Shown here in pieces: positions 1-5,308 of a stretch of 6,859 nt of DNA (position 1 is its first letter; each line of letters begins with the position of its first letter). Below the pieces are notes generated by a model that saw only the letters and a program-made list of their open reading frames with translations, was not told the DNA's origin and ran no database searches. Origin of the DNA: Candidatus Brocadiales bacterium (GTDB lineage: Bacteria; Planctomycetota; Brocadiia; Brocadiales; Bathyanammoxibiaceae); the NCBI GenBank assembly GCA_030586765.1, contig JAUQZZ010000103.1, positions 1 to 6,859 on the forward strand, read 5' to 3'. Made by a program: the position numbers and the translations under genes.

Positions 1-1
1 C

Positions 2-88
2 CTCAAGAGGAAGCTCATAGGGGTAGCAATGTTATTGGTGTTTGTATTGTGCTTCACTCCAGTGCCATTAAAAATAGAGGTACCTTAA
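2..88 (+). CDS. C-terminal end of an unidentified membrane-associated protein (5' end outside window)
   Basis: The second forward frame is open from the left edge to a TAA at 86-88 and encodes about 28 residues. It reads as a basic stretch (LKRK), then a strongly hydrophobic run (LIGVAMLLVFVLCF) and a short tail, TPVPLKIEVP. This is the pattern of a last transmembrane helix with a short exit tail. A hydrophobic last helix followed by TPVP-like residues is reminiscent of the ends of some M50/site-2-protease-type membrane proteins, but the fragment is too short to assign, so that is only a guess. Frame 1 is also open here, to a TAG at 172-174, but its translation shows no comparable membrane pattern. 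It lies on the same strand as mnmA, 201 bases upstream. Confidence 0.5.
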   Translation, partial: LKRKLIGVAMLLVFVLCFTPVPLKIEVP

Positions 89-169
89 TTATGGGGTTCT
101 GCAAAAGTGGTTTACATGTTAGCATTTTTAGCGAAGCCGTGGGGATTCGCCTTGGTGGGATTTTAATTC

Positions 170-262
170 TGTAGTGGTCGAGTCGTGCCAGAGGCAGATC
201 CGCCTCTGGCGGACTTGCTCGACTTCAAGATGGGGTTAAGCAGAGCAAGCTCTGCCACTACA
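170..262. repeat. Composite inverted-repeat element upstream of mnmA
   Basis: The ends are a perfect 8-bp inverted repeat, TGTAGTGG (170-177) and CCACTACA (255-262). Inside, GTCGAG (177-182) pairs with CTCGAC (218-223). The loop of that pair carries a perfect 9-bp hairpin, GCCAGAGGC/GCCTCTGGC (187-195 and 202-210, loop of 6). A second compact hairpin, GCAGAGC/GCTCTGC with an AA loop, lies at 240-255. It ends 14 bases before the mnmA Shine-Dalgarno, so it would be in the mnmA leader if transcription starts upstream. No T-run follows, so it is not a standard terminator. The right part (240-264) recurs inverted at 3071-3095, and 198-211 recurs at 3230-3243, which marks it as a dispersed repeat rather than a gene-specific riboswitch. 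The role is unknown. Confidence 0.75.
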
Positions 263-275
263 AATTTCAATTTTT

Positions 276-281
276 AAGAGG
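276..281 (+). promoter_or_regulatory. Shine-Dalgarno of mnmA
   Basis: AAGAGG lies 8 bases before the ATG at 290. This is good spacing and supports that ATG as the start. Confidence 0.75.
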
Positions 282-289
282 TTTTCATT

Positions 290-1411
290 ATGGGTAAAAG
301 GGTAGTAGTAGCCATGAGCGGAGGCGTGGATAGTAGCGTCGCCGCATATCTTCTTAAAGAGGAAGGCTACGAAGTGGTGGGTCTCTTCATGCGGATGGGG
401 AGTCCCTTTGACCTTTCCTCAGCACCCAGACAGAGGAGCTGCTGTAGCCTTCAGGATGCCTATGATGCCAGGAGGGTGGCTGAGGAGCTGAACATACCTT
501 TTTACGTCCTGGATTTCAAAAAGGACTTCGAAGAGATAATTGATTACTTCTGCCTGGAGTACTCCAGGGGAAGGACCCCCAATCCCTGCATCCTCTGTAA
601 CCAGCGGCTAAAGTTTGGGAGGCTTCTGAAATTTGCCCAGGAAATAGGTGCAGAAAGGCTTGCCACAGGGCATTATGCCAGGGTAGAGGAGTATATGAGT
701 CGGTACATATTAAAAAGGGGGCTTGACCCCCGTAAGGACCAGTCTTACGCCCTCTTTTCCTTGAATCAGGAACAGCTCTCCCATGCCATCTTTCCCCTGG
801 GGGAGATGAAGAAGGAAGAGGTGAGGCATAAGGCCAGGGAACTAAACCTTAAGACCAGGGACAAACCAGAGAGCCAGGAGGTATGCTTCGTTCCAGAAGA
901 GGGTTACAGCAGGCTAATCCTGGAGAGAAAGTACAAGGAGGTGAGGCCTGGCCTGATAAAGGATACAAGAGGGAGGGTGCTGGGGAGACATCCTGGTATA
1001 GAGTTCTTTACCATAGGTCAGCGCAGGGGGCTCGGACTGGCTATGGGGATACCCTACTATGTGGTAGATATAGACCCCAAGGAATCTATAGTGGTGGTGG
1101 GCAGGGAGGAGGAGCTCCTGGAGAGGGAGTTTACCGTGAGCGGTCTAAATTGGGTAGCCCTGGATGGGCTGGAGGTGGAGCTGGAGGCAGAGGTAAAGAT
1201 AAGGTACACCCATAAGGCCTCCCCAGCCACCCTGTGTCCAGAGGGGGACAGGGTTAAGGTGGTCTTTGGGGAACCCCAGCGAGCCGTAACCCCTGGACAG
1301 GCGGCTGTCTTTTACCAGGGTGATGTAGTGTTAGGGGGAGGGTGGATAGAAGGGAAACACCTCCTCTACAGTGAAAAGGTGGAGTTAGAGTCCGCAATCA
1401 GGCACGGGTAG
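290..1411 (+). CDS. mnmA: tRNA-specific 2-thiouridylase MnmA
   Basis: This 373-residue cytoplasmic enzyme should activate the C2 of wobble uridine 34 in tRNA-Lys, tRNA-Glu and tRNA-Gln with ATP and insert sulfur received as persulfide from a cysteine-desulfurase relay. The N-terminal PP-loop ATPase motif SGGVDSS is at residues 10-16. Other family signatures are RSCCS (49-53), NPCILCN (98-104) and DQSY (150-153). The two expected catalytic cysteines are C103 (in ILCN) and C199 (in QEVCF), matching C102 and C199 of E. coli. GQRRGLG (243-249) marks the central domain, followed by the C-terminal beta-barrel ending at GGGWI (349-353). About 20 residues follow this usual end, and the stop codon lies inside a repeat element at 1408-1461. 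The start is supported by AAGAGG 8 bases upstream. Length and motifs indicate an intact gene. Confidence 0.97.
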   Translation: MGKRVVVAMSGGVDSSVAAYLLKEEGYEVVGLFMRMGSPFDLSSAPRQRSCCSLQDAYDARRVAEELNIPFYVLDFKKDFEEIIDYFCLEYSRGRTPNPCILCNQRLKFGRLLKFAQEIGAERLATGHYARVEEYMSRYILKRGLDPRKDQSYALFSLNQEQLSHAIFPLGEMKKEEVRHKARELNLKTRDKPESQEVCFVPEEGYSRLILERKYKEVRPGLIKDTRGRVLGRHPGIEFFTIGQRRGLGLAMGIPYYVVDIDPKESIVVVGREEELLEREFTVSGLNWVALDGLEVELEAEVKIRYTHKASPATLCPEGDRVKVVFGEPQRAVTPGQAAVFYQGDVVLGGGWIEGKHLLYSEKVELESAIRHG

Positions 1412-1461
1412 CCGCAGGCTTTAGCCTGCGTTCAGTACGCACCCATAAAGGGTGCGGCTAC
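1408..1461. repeat. Two-hairpin inverted-repeat element overlapping the mnmA stop
   Basis: The outer arms are a perfect 9-bp inverted repeat, GTAGCCGCA (1408-1416) and TGCGGCTAC (1453-1461). Between and overlapping them are two hairpins. The first is CGCAGGCT/AGCCTGCG with a TT loop (1413-1430). The second is CGCACCC/GGGTGCG with an ATAAA loop (1438-1456). Both hairpins start with the same stem base, CGCA, so the element can fold either as two hairpins closed by GTAGC/GCTAC or through the longer outer stem. The TAG of mnmA (1409-1411) is part of the left arm. No U-tract follows, so a canonical intrinsic terminator is not supported, though the structure could still attenuate transcription or protect a 3' end. 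Confidence 0.8.
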
Positions 1462-1505
1462 AATTCAGCTACCATACATTAAGGCTTTACCCCTAAGATT
1501 CTTAG

Positions 1506-2909
1506 ATGCCCCCAAGACTCTTTCGCAAGAAGACTATAAGCGAACTTATAAGTCAGAGTGAAAGTGCTAAGTACCGTTTGAAGAAGGTCTTGGGGGTGAT
1601 GGACCTGATTCTTTTTGGGATTGGGTCTACCATAGGGGCAGGCATCTTTGTCCTCAGCGGGATTGCCGCCCATCAGCACGCCGGACCAGGGGTAGTTCTA
1701 TCCTTTGCCATCTCCAGTATTGCCTGTGCCTTTGCCGCCCTTTGTTATGCAGAGTTTGCTACGGTAATCCCACTTTCTGGAAGTGTTTATACCTATTCCT
1801 ACGCTGTTATTGGGGAGTTAATGGCCTGGATTATTGGGTGGGACCTCATCCTGGAATACGGGGTGGGTGCTGGCACAGTGGCCATAGGGTGGTCTGGCTA
1901 CCTCACCAACTTGCTTCAAGGCGTTGGCCTACGTCTCCCTTTATGGGCCTCGTGTTCCTTGACCACAGGTCACGGAGGGATTGTCAACCTCCCTGCAGTC
2001 CTCATTATCCTCTTTGTAACGGCCTTTCTAATAATAGGCATCAGGGAGTCCTCCATCTTCAATATGGTTATGGTGGGGGTAAAGCTGACGGTAATCTTTC
2101 TTGTTATAGGTGCAGGAAGTTTCTGGGTCCAGTCCGAGAATTGGAAGCCCATAGCCCCCTTTGGATGGTTTGGGGTTTTAAACGGGGCCTCCCTGGTATT
2201 TTTCGCCTACATTGGCTTCGACGCCCTAACCACCATTGCTGAGGAGACCCGCCATCCCCAGCGCGACCTGCCCATAGGACTCCTCAGTTCTCTAGGCATC
2301 TGTACTGCAATCTACATAGGGGTCTCTCTAGTGCTGACAGGTATGGTTTACTACAAGGACATAGATATCCATGCCCCCCTGGCCCATGCCTGTGGAAGAG
2401 TAGGTCTAAACTGGCTTTCCCCTATAGTAGCAGGGGGCTGTGTGATAGGCCTGACCAGCGTACTCCTGGGTCTGCTCTTGGGACAGTCGCGGATATTCTT
2501 TGCGATGTCCCGTGACGGACTCCTGCCAGGGCTCTTTTCCAGGGTTCACCCGCGCTTTAAGACCCCTTACATCTCTAGTATCCTTGTAGGTATAGCTGTG
2601 GCCACGGCGGCGGGGCTCTTACCTATCGAGACAGTAGCCCACCTTTGCAATATCGGCACCCTCTTTGCCTTTATCCTCGTAAGTATCAGCGTTATTATCC
2701 TCAGACAAAAGAGACCCGAGCTTCACCGACCCTTCCGCTGTCCCTTTGTTCCGGTCATCCCCATCCTCAGCATCATCTTCTGCCTCTTCCTCATGGCAGG
2801 ACTTCCTGTGGGGGCATGGATAAGGTTCGGCATCTGGCTGGTCATTGGCATTATTATCTATTTCCTCTACGGCTTCAGGAGGAAACTTCGGGTGGAAGGT
2901 GGGAAGTAG
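1506..2909 (+). CDS. APC-superfamily amino-acid permease
   Basis: This is a 467-residue inner-membrane secondary transporter, probably importing amino acids with a cation. A polar N-terminus ending in YRLKKVLG (residues 23-30) leads into the first membrane helix, with the substrate-binding signature GIGSTIGAGIFVLSG (38-52). The helix-6 region FFAYIGFDALTTIAEETRHP (232-251) has the conserved FAYIGFD and EE of this family, followed by QRDLPIGL. GQSRIFFAMSRDGLLP (326-341) and RPFRCPFVPVIPI (408-420) are further hallmarks of the cationic/YfnA-type branch. Hydrophobic segments fit about 12 helices, and the protein ends in a short basic tail (GFRRKLRVEGGK). Substrate cannot be read from sequence. 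The ATG at 1506 gives the usual family N-terminus but lacks a clear Shine-Dalgarno: GATTCTTAG directly precedes it, and TAAGG is about 21 bases away. The gene lies 94 bases after mnmA, with a repeat element between. Confidence 0.93.
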   Translation: MPPRLFRKKTISELISQSESAKYRLKKVLGVMDLILFGIGSTIGAGIFVLSGIAAHQHAGPGVVLSFAISSIACAFAALCYAEFATVIPLSGSVYTYSYAVIGELMAWIIGWDLILEYGVGAGTVAIGWSGYLTNLLQGVGLRLPLWASCSLTTGHGGIVNLPAVLIILFVTAFLIIGIRESSIFNMVMVGVKLTVIFLVIGAGSFWVQSENWKPIAPFGWFGVLNGASLVFFAYIGFDALTTIAEETRHPQRDLPIGLLSSLGICTAIYIGVSLVLTGMVYYKDIDIHAPLAHACGRVGLNWLSPIVAGGCVIGLTSVLLGLLLGQSRIFFAMSRDGLLPGLFSRVHPRFKTPYISSILVGIAVATAAGLLPIETVAHLCNIGTLFAFILVSISVIILRQKRPELHRPFRCPFVPVIPILSIIFCLFLMAGLPVGAWIRFGIWLVIGIIIYFLYGFRRKLRVEGGK

Positions 2910-2945
2910 GTGGAAGGTCAATTTGAGCCCCTGCAAAACCCTGCA

Positions 2946-2960
2946 TCCGCCTTAGGCGGA
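2946..2960. repeat. Short perfect palindrome
   Basis: TCCGCC and GGCGGA form a 6-bp stem around a TTA loop, 37 bases after the permease stop. No T-run follows. Confidence 0.6.
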
Positions 2961-2961
2961 C

Positions 2962-2973
2962 CATTCTGAGGGA
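2962..2973 (+). repeat. Fragment of the GTCATTCTGAG dispersed repeat
   Basis: CATTCTGAGGGA is identical to 3124-3135. It is a truncated copy that runs directly into the left arm of the two-hairpin element at 2977. Confidence 0.6.
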
Positions 2974-2976
2974 ATT

Positions 2977-3037
2977 GGGTAGGTCAGGGTTATACCCTGA
3001 CCTGCATGTATGGTCAAGGCGTAGCCTTGACCTACCC
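2977..3037. repeat. Two-hairpin inverted-repeat element
   Basis: The outer arms GGGTAGGTCA (2977-2986) and TGACCTACCC (3028-3037) are a perfect 10-bp inverted repeat. Within lie a 10-bp hairpin, AGGTCAGGGT/ACCCTGACCT with loop TAT (2981-3003), and a 9-bp hairpin, GGTCAAGGC/GCCTTGACC with loop GTA (3012-3032). Both inner stems share the base GGTCA, which is also the inner half of the outer arms. The architecture is the same as at 1408-1461 and 3147-3209, but the stem sequences differ. Confidence 0.8.
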
Positions 3038-3041
3038 CCTG

Positions 3042-3066
3042 GATTCTTCGCTTCGCTCAGAATGAC
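3042..3066 (-). repeat. GTCATTCTGAG dispersed repeat, minus copy
   Basis: On the minus strand it reads GTCATTCTGAGCGAAGCGAA and then GAATC. With two more bases to 3068, its CTCAGAATGACT (3057-3068) is a perfect 12-bp inverted repeat with AGTCATTCTGAG at 3121-3132. A minus-strand reading frame through this copy gives the peptide VILSEAKNP, a string I recall from many spurious bacterial ORF predictions. That suggests a widespread repeat family. Confidence 0.7.
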
Positions 3067-3070
3067 TGGA

Positions 3071-3095
3071 GTTGTAATGGCAGAGCTTGCTCTGC
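3071..3095 (-). repeat. Hairpin unit shared with the mnmA leader
   Basis: The reverse complement matches 240-264 at 23 of 25 positions by eye. It contains the same GCAGAGC/GCTCTGC hairpin, here with a TT loop (3080-3095). It lacks the rest of the composite element seen at 170-262. Confidence 0.7.
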
Positions 3096-3121
3096 GAGAC
3101 GTCCGATTTGAGACCTTTGGA

Positions 3122-3146
3122 GTCATTCTGAGGGAGTGAAACGACC
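3122..3146 (+). repeat. GTCATTCTGAG dispersed repeat, plus copy
   Basis: It reads GTCATTCTGAGGGAGTGAAA and then CGACC. It is a variant of the copy at 3042-3066 and faces away from it. It runs directly into the left arm of the two-hairpin element at 3147, as the fragment at 2962 nearly does at 2977. Confidence 0.7.
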
Positions 3147-3209
3147 GGGTAGGCAACGACCTTTATGGTCGTTGATTGTGGTTCAACGAGGTAAACCTCG
3201 TTGTCTACC
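3147..3209. repeat. Two-hairpin inverted-repeat element
   Basis: Two 8-bp hairpins lie side by side: CAACGACC/GGTCGTTG with loop TTTAT (3154-3174), and CAACGAGG/CCTCGTTG with loop TAAA (3184-3203). They share the stem base CAACGA. They are enclosed by GTAGGCAAC (3149-3157) and GTTGTCTAC (3200-3208), which pair with one mismatch on DNA, or a G-U pair in RNA. The design is the same as at 1408-1461 and 2977-3037. Confidence 0.75.
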
Positions 3210-3215
3210 TAGATT

Positions 3216-3243
3216 TTCGCCGAAGGCGAATCCGCCTCTGGCG
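3216..3243. repeat. Short palindrome plus a fragment of the 170-262 element
   Basis: TTCGCC/GGCGAA forms a 6-bp stem with a GAA loop (3216-3230). It is followed by ATCCGCCTCTGGCG (3230-3243), identical to bases 198-211 of the upstream composite element. Only the right half of that element's 9-bp hairpin is present here. Confidence 0.6.
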
Positions 3244-3244
3244 T

Positions 3245-3267
3245 GACTTCGCTACGCTCAGAATGAC
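3245..3267 (-). repeat. GTCATTCTGAG dispersed repeat, minus copy
   Basis: On the minus strand it reads GTCATTCTGAGCGTAGCGAA and then GTC. It has one substitution against the copy at 3042-3066 over the core. It lies 35 bases from the end of the DUF1844 gene. Confidence 0.65.
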
Positions 3268-3302
3268 GGAAACTTTTGTAGAGGGTCTCAGGAAAAGGAA
3301 GG

Positions 3303-3641
3303 TTATTTGGAGCTGGCTATGTAACTCATCCTCAGGTCATAAAGGAGTCCTTCTAGGTACCTCTTTTCGTCGGGGGTCAGATTGCCCCTGGTCTTTTCCT
3401 CCAGGACCTTTAAGGTATCTATGGTGAATCTTGCCTGGAGAAGGTTCTTTTCCTTCTTACGGGTGATAGGGTTTTCTATCTCCCCCAGGGCAATAAGGGT
3501 CTGGGTAGCCAGACTGGAGACAAAGAGGGCGAAACTGGGTTCTGGAAGGGAAGGCCCCTGCTCTTCTTCCTTCTCCTTCTCCTTTTCCTTTTGCACATGT
3601 TTCTTCCATTCCTCGTCTACGATTTTTCTCTCTTCTGCCAT
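3303..3641 (-). CDS. DUF1844 domain-containing protein
   Basis: This is a 112-residue protein of unknown function. Residues 1-13 are polar. Residues 14-28 are almost entirely Lys and Glu (KHVQKEKEKEKEEEQ), predicted charged coil. The DUF1844 core spans about 36-109: FALFVSSLATQTLIALGEIENP (36-57), then LLQARFTIDTLKVLEEKTRG (67-86) with the family's TIDxLxxLEEKTxGN pattern, and LLYDLRMSYI (99-108). There is no signal peptide. GAGGA (3648-3652 on minus) lies 6 bases before the ATG and supports the start. It begins 17 bases after the pyrG stop on the same strand and is probably the last gene of the rtcB-kdsB-pyrG unit. The family is known mostly as a small companion protein without an established biochemical role, so I assign none. 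Confidence 0.9.
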   Translation of the reverse strand: MAEERKIVDEEWKKHVQKEKEKEKEEEQGPSLPEPSFALFVSSLATQTLIALGEIENPITRKKEKNLLQARFTIDTLKVLEEKTRGNLTPDEKRYLEGLLYDLRMSYIASSK

Positions 3642-3658
3642 TATTTGTCCTCGTGTAA

Positions 3659-5308
3659 TCAGGACTTTGGATTTAATGCGCTCCGCCCGTAAGCGAGTTC
3701 TTCTACCGCTTTGCCCGTGGTCAATGCAGCCCTTATAAATTCCCTGAAGAGGGGGTGGGGTCTAGTAGGTTTTGACTTAAATTCAGGATGGAACTGTGCC
3801 ATGACGAACCAGGGATGTTCTCTGAGTTCTATAATTTCCACAAGATTGCCATCAGGGGAGAGCCCGCTGAAGACCATTCCCTTAGAGGTAAAGAGCTTTT
3901 TATAGGCGTTATTGAACTCGTAGCGGTGTCTGTGCCTTTCAGAGATACTCTCCTTGCCATAGGCTCGGAAGGCCTTTGTATCAGGCTGGAGCTGACAGGG
4001 GTGCGCCCCCAGCCTCATGGTACCTCCCAGGTTCTTTACGCCCTTTTGTTCCTCCAGGAGGCATATAACAGGGTCTTTAGTATGTCTATCGAACTCGGTG
4101 CTATTTGCGTCCTTTAGACCGCAGACGTTTCGGGCAAATTCTATAACAGCGCAATGAAGCCCCAGGCATATCCCTAGATAGGGGATTTCCTTCTCCCTGG
4201 CATATCTGGCAGCAAGGACCTTGCCCTCTATGCCCCTTTCTCCAAAACCTCCTGGCACCAGGATGCCCTTAACGCCTTCCAGGCACCTTTCAGATCCTTT
4301 TCTCTCCACATCCTCCGCTTCTACACGCCTCACCTTTACCCCTGCATTATTGGCTACGCCTCCGTGGGTGAGGGCCTCGTAGATAGATTCGTAGGCGGAC
4401 TGGTGTCCTATGTATTTTCCTACCACAGCAACCTCTGTAGAGAAGCGTGGATTCTTTAATGTATCCAGCATCTCCTCCCATTCCTGAAGGTTGTGACCAT
4501 CGGCCTTTAGCCCCAGTTTCTCTACAATTATTCTATCCAGCCCCTGTTCCCTGAGTAATATGGGTATCTCATAAAGATAGGGTTTTACATCTTTTTCCTC
4601 AATTACCGCCTCTTTGTCCACGCTACAAAAGAGGGAGAGCTTGTTTTTTATATCTGCTGTCAGGGATTTTTCGGTCCTGCAGATGAGTATATCTGGTTCG
4701 ATGCCTGCCTGCCTCAACAGGCTTACCCCATGCTGGGTGGGTTTGGTCTTCATTTCATCTGCAGCCTTCAGATAAGGCACCAAGGTAAGGTGTATATAGA
4801 GGACGTTCTTCCTGCCTATCTCTTGACCAAACTGTCTTATGGCCTCCAGGAAGGGCTGACTTTCTATGTCTCCCACTATCCCCCCTATCTCTGAGATGGC
4901 TACGTCCACGCCCTCGGAGGCTATCTTCTTTATACACTCCTTGATTTCATTGGTGATATGGGGCACTATCTGGACGGTCTTACCTAGATATTCCCCCCTC
5001 CTTTCCTTAGTGATTACAGAGTAGTATATAGTGCCTGTGGTGAAGTTGCAGTTTTTGTTTATGGTGGCGTTAGTAAAGCGCTCGTAATGTCCCAGGTCAA
5101 GGTCTGTCTCTGCTCCATCCTCGGTGACGTAGACCTCTCCATGTTCAAAGGGGCTCATAGTCCCTGGGTCCACGTTCACATAGGGGTCAAATTTCTGGAG
5201 GTTTACCTTTAGCCCTCTGCTCTCAAGAAGCAGGCCTATAGAGGCCGAATTTAGACCCTTTCCCAGGGAAGATACCACCCCTCCTGTTACAAATATGTGC
5301 TTTGTCAT
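3659..5308 (-). CDS. pyrG: CTP synthase (glutamine-hydrolysing)
   Basis: This 549-residue cytoplasmic enzyme converts UTP, ATP and glutamine to CTP. The N-terminal amidoligase domain has the P-loop GGVVSSLGKG (residues 9-18), FDPYVNVDPGTMSPFEHGEV (40-59), ETDLDLGHYERF (67-78) and ISEIGG (138-143). The C-terminal glutamine amidotransferase domain has VPGGFGERG (351-359), nucleophile C381 in GICLGLH (379-385), and H507/E509 in FHPEF. All catalytic residues are present. The usual GMQ after the nucleophile is GLH here. The frame is open 25 codons further upstream, but the ATG at 5308 gives the exact family N-terminus MTKHIFVTGG. It overlaps the kdsB stop as ATGA (5305-5308), implying translational coupling. 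AAGG abuts the ATG, too close to serve; another AAGGA lies about 12 bases upstream. The CTP product is a substrate of the neighbouring KdsB. Confidence 0.97.
   Translation of the reverse strand: MTKHIFVTGGVVSSLGKGLNSASIGLLLESRGLKVNLQKFDPYVNVDPGTMSPFEHGEVYVTEDGAETDLDLGHYERFTNATINKNCNFTTGTIYYSVITKERRGEYLGKTVQIVPHITNEIKECIKKIASEGVDVAISEIGGIVGDIESQPFLEAIRQFGQEIGRKNVLYIHLTLVPYLKAADEMKTKPTQHGVSLLRQAGIEPDILICRTEKSLTADIKNKLSLFCSVDKEAVIEEKDVKPYLYEIPILLREQGLDRIIVEKLGLKADGHNLQEWEEMLDTLKNPRFSTEVAVVGKYIGHQSAYESIYEALTHGGVANNAGVKVRRVEAEDVERKGSERCLEGVKGILVPGGFGERGIEGKVLAARYAREKEIPYLGICLGLHCAVIEFARNVCGLKDANSTEFDRHTKDPVICLLEEQKGVKNLGGTMRLGAHPCQLQPDTKAFRAYGKESISERHRHRYEFNNAYKKLFTSKGMVFSGLSPDGNLVEIIELREHPWFVMAQFHPEFKSKPTRPHPLFREFIRAALTTGKAVEELAYGRSALNPKS

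Larger units (their letters stand above)
2910..3302. other. Gene-free convergent intergenic stretch filled with palindromes
   Basis: These 393 bases separate the 3' ends of the permease (+) and the DUF1844 gene (-). I see no credible gene here. Open frames crossing it translate repeat sequence (for example VILSEAKNP and FATLRMT). The contents in order are: a small palindrome (2946-2960), a repeat fragment (2962-2973), a two-hairpin element (2977-3037), a repeat copy on minus (3042-3066), a hairpin unit shared with the mnmA leader (3071-3095), a repeat copy on plus (3122-3146), a second two-hairpin element (3147-3209), a small palindrome (3216-3230) and a repeat copy on minus (3245-3267). No hairpin is followed by a convincing T-run on either strand. 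Bases 3268-3302 show nothing recognisable. Confidence 0.8.

Noticed and set aside
89..169. Promoter for mnmA (TTTACA at about 111-116)
   Set aside because: No acceptable -10 box lies at the right spacing, so I do not annotate it.
170..262. Riboswitch or T-box leader of mnmA
   Set aside because: No known riboswitch or T-box core is visible, and parts of the structure recur elsewhere in the window, which fits dispersed repeats better.
1408..1461. tRNA-like gene (folds as a multi-arm structure)
   Set aside because: It is only 54 bases long, lacks the T-loop (GTTCRA) and other tRNA invariants, and overlaps the mnmA stop.
2875..3156. 93-residue minus-strand open frame through the intergenic gap
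   Set aside because: It overlaps the permease end, and its translation (FHSLRMT, VILSEAKNP) is repeat sequence read in frame, with no domain pattern.
2946..3203. CRISPR array in the hairpin-rich gap
   Set aside because: The palindromes differ in sequence, there is no constant repeat with uniform spacers, and no cas genes are present.
3176..3427. 83-residue plus-strand open frame
   Set aside because: The first half translates repeats (DFATLRMT) and the second half is antisense to the DUF1844 coding sequence.
3382..3738. 118-residue plus-strand open frame rich in Ser/Phe
   Set aside because: It is antisense to DUF1844 and the pyrG end. The SFSFSFSF run is just the complement of the Lys/Glu-rich stretch.
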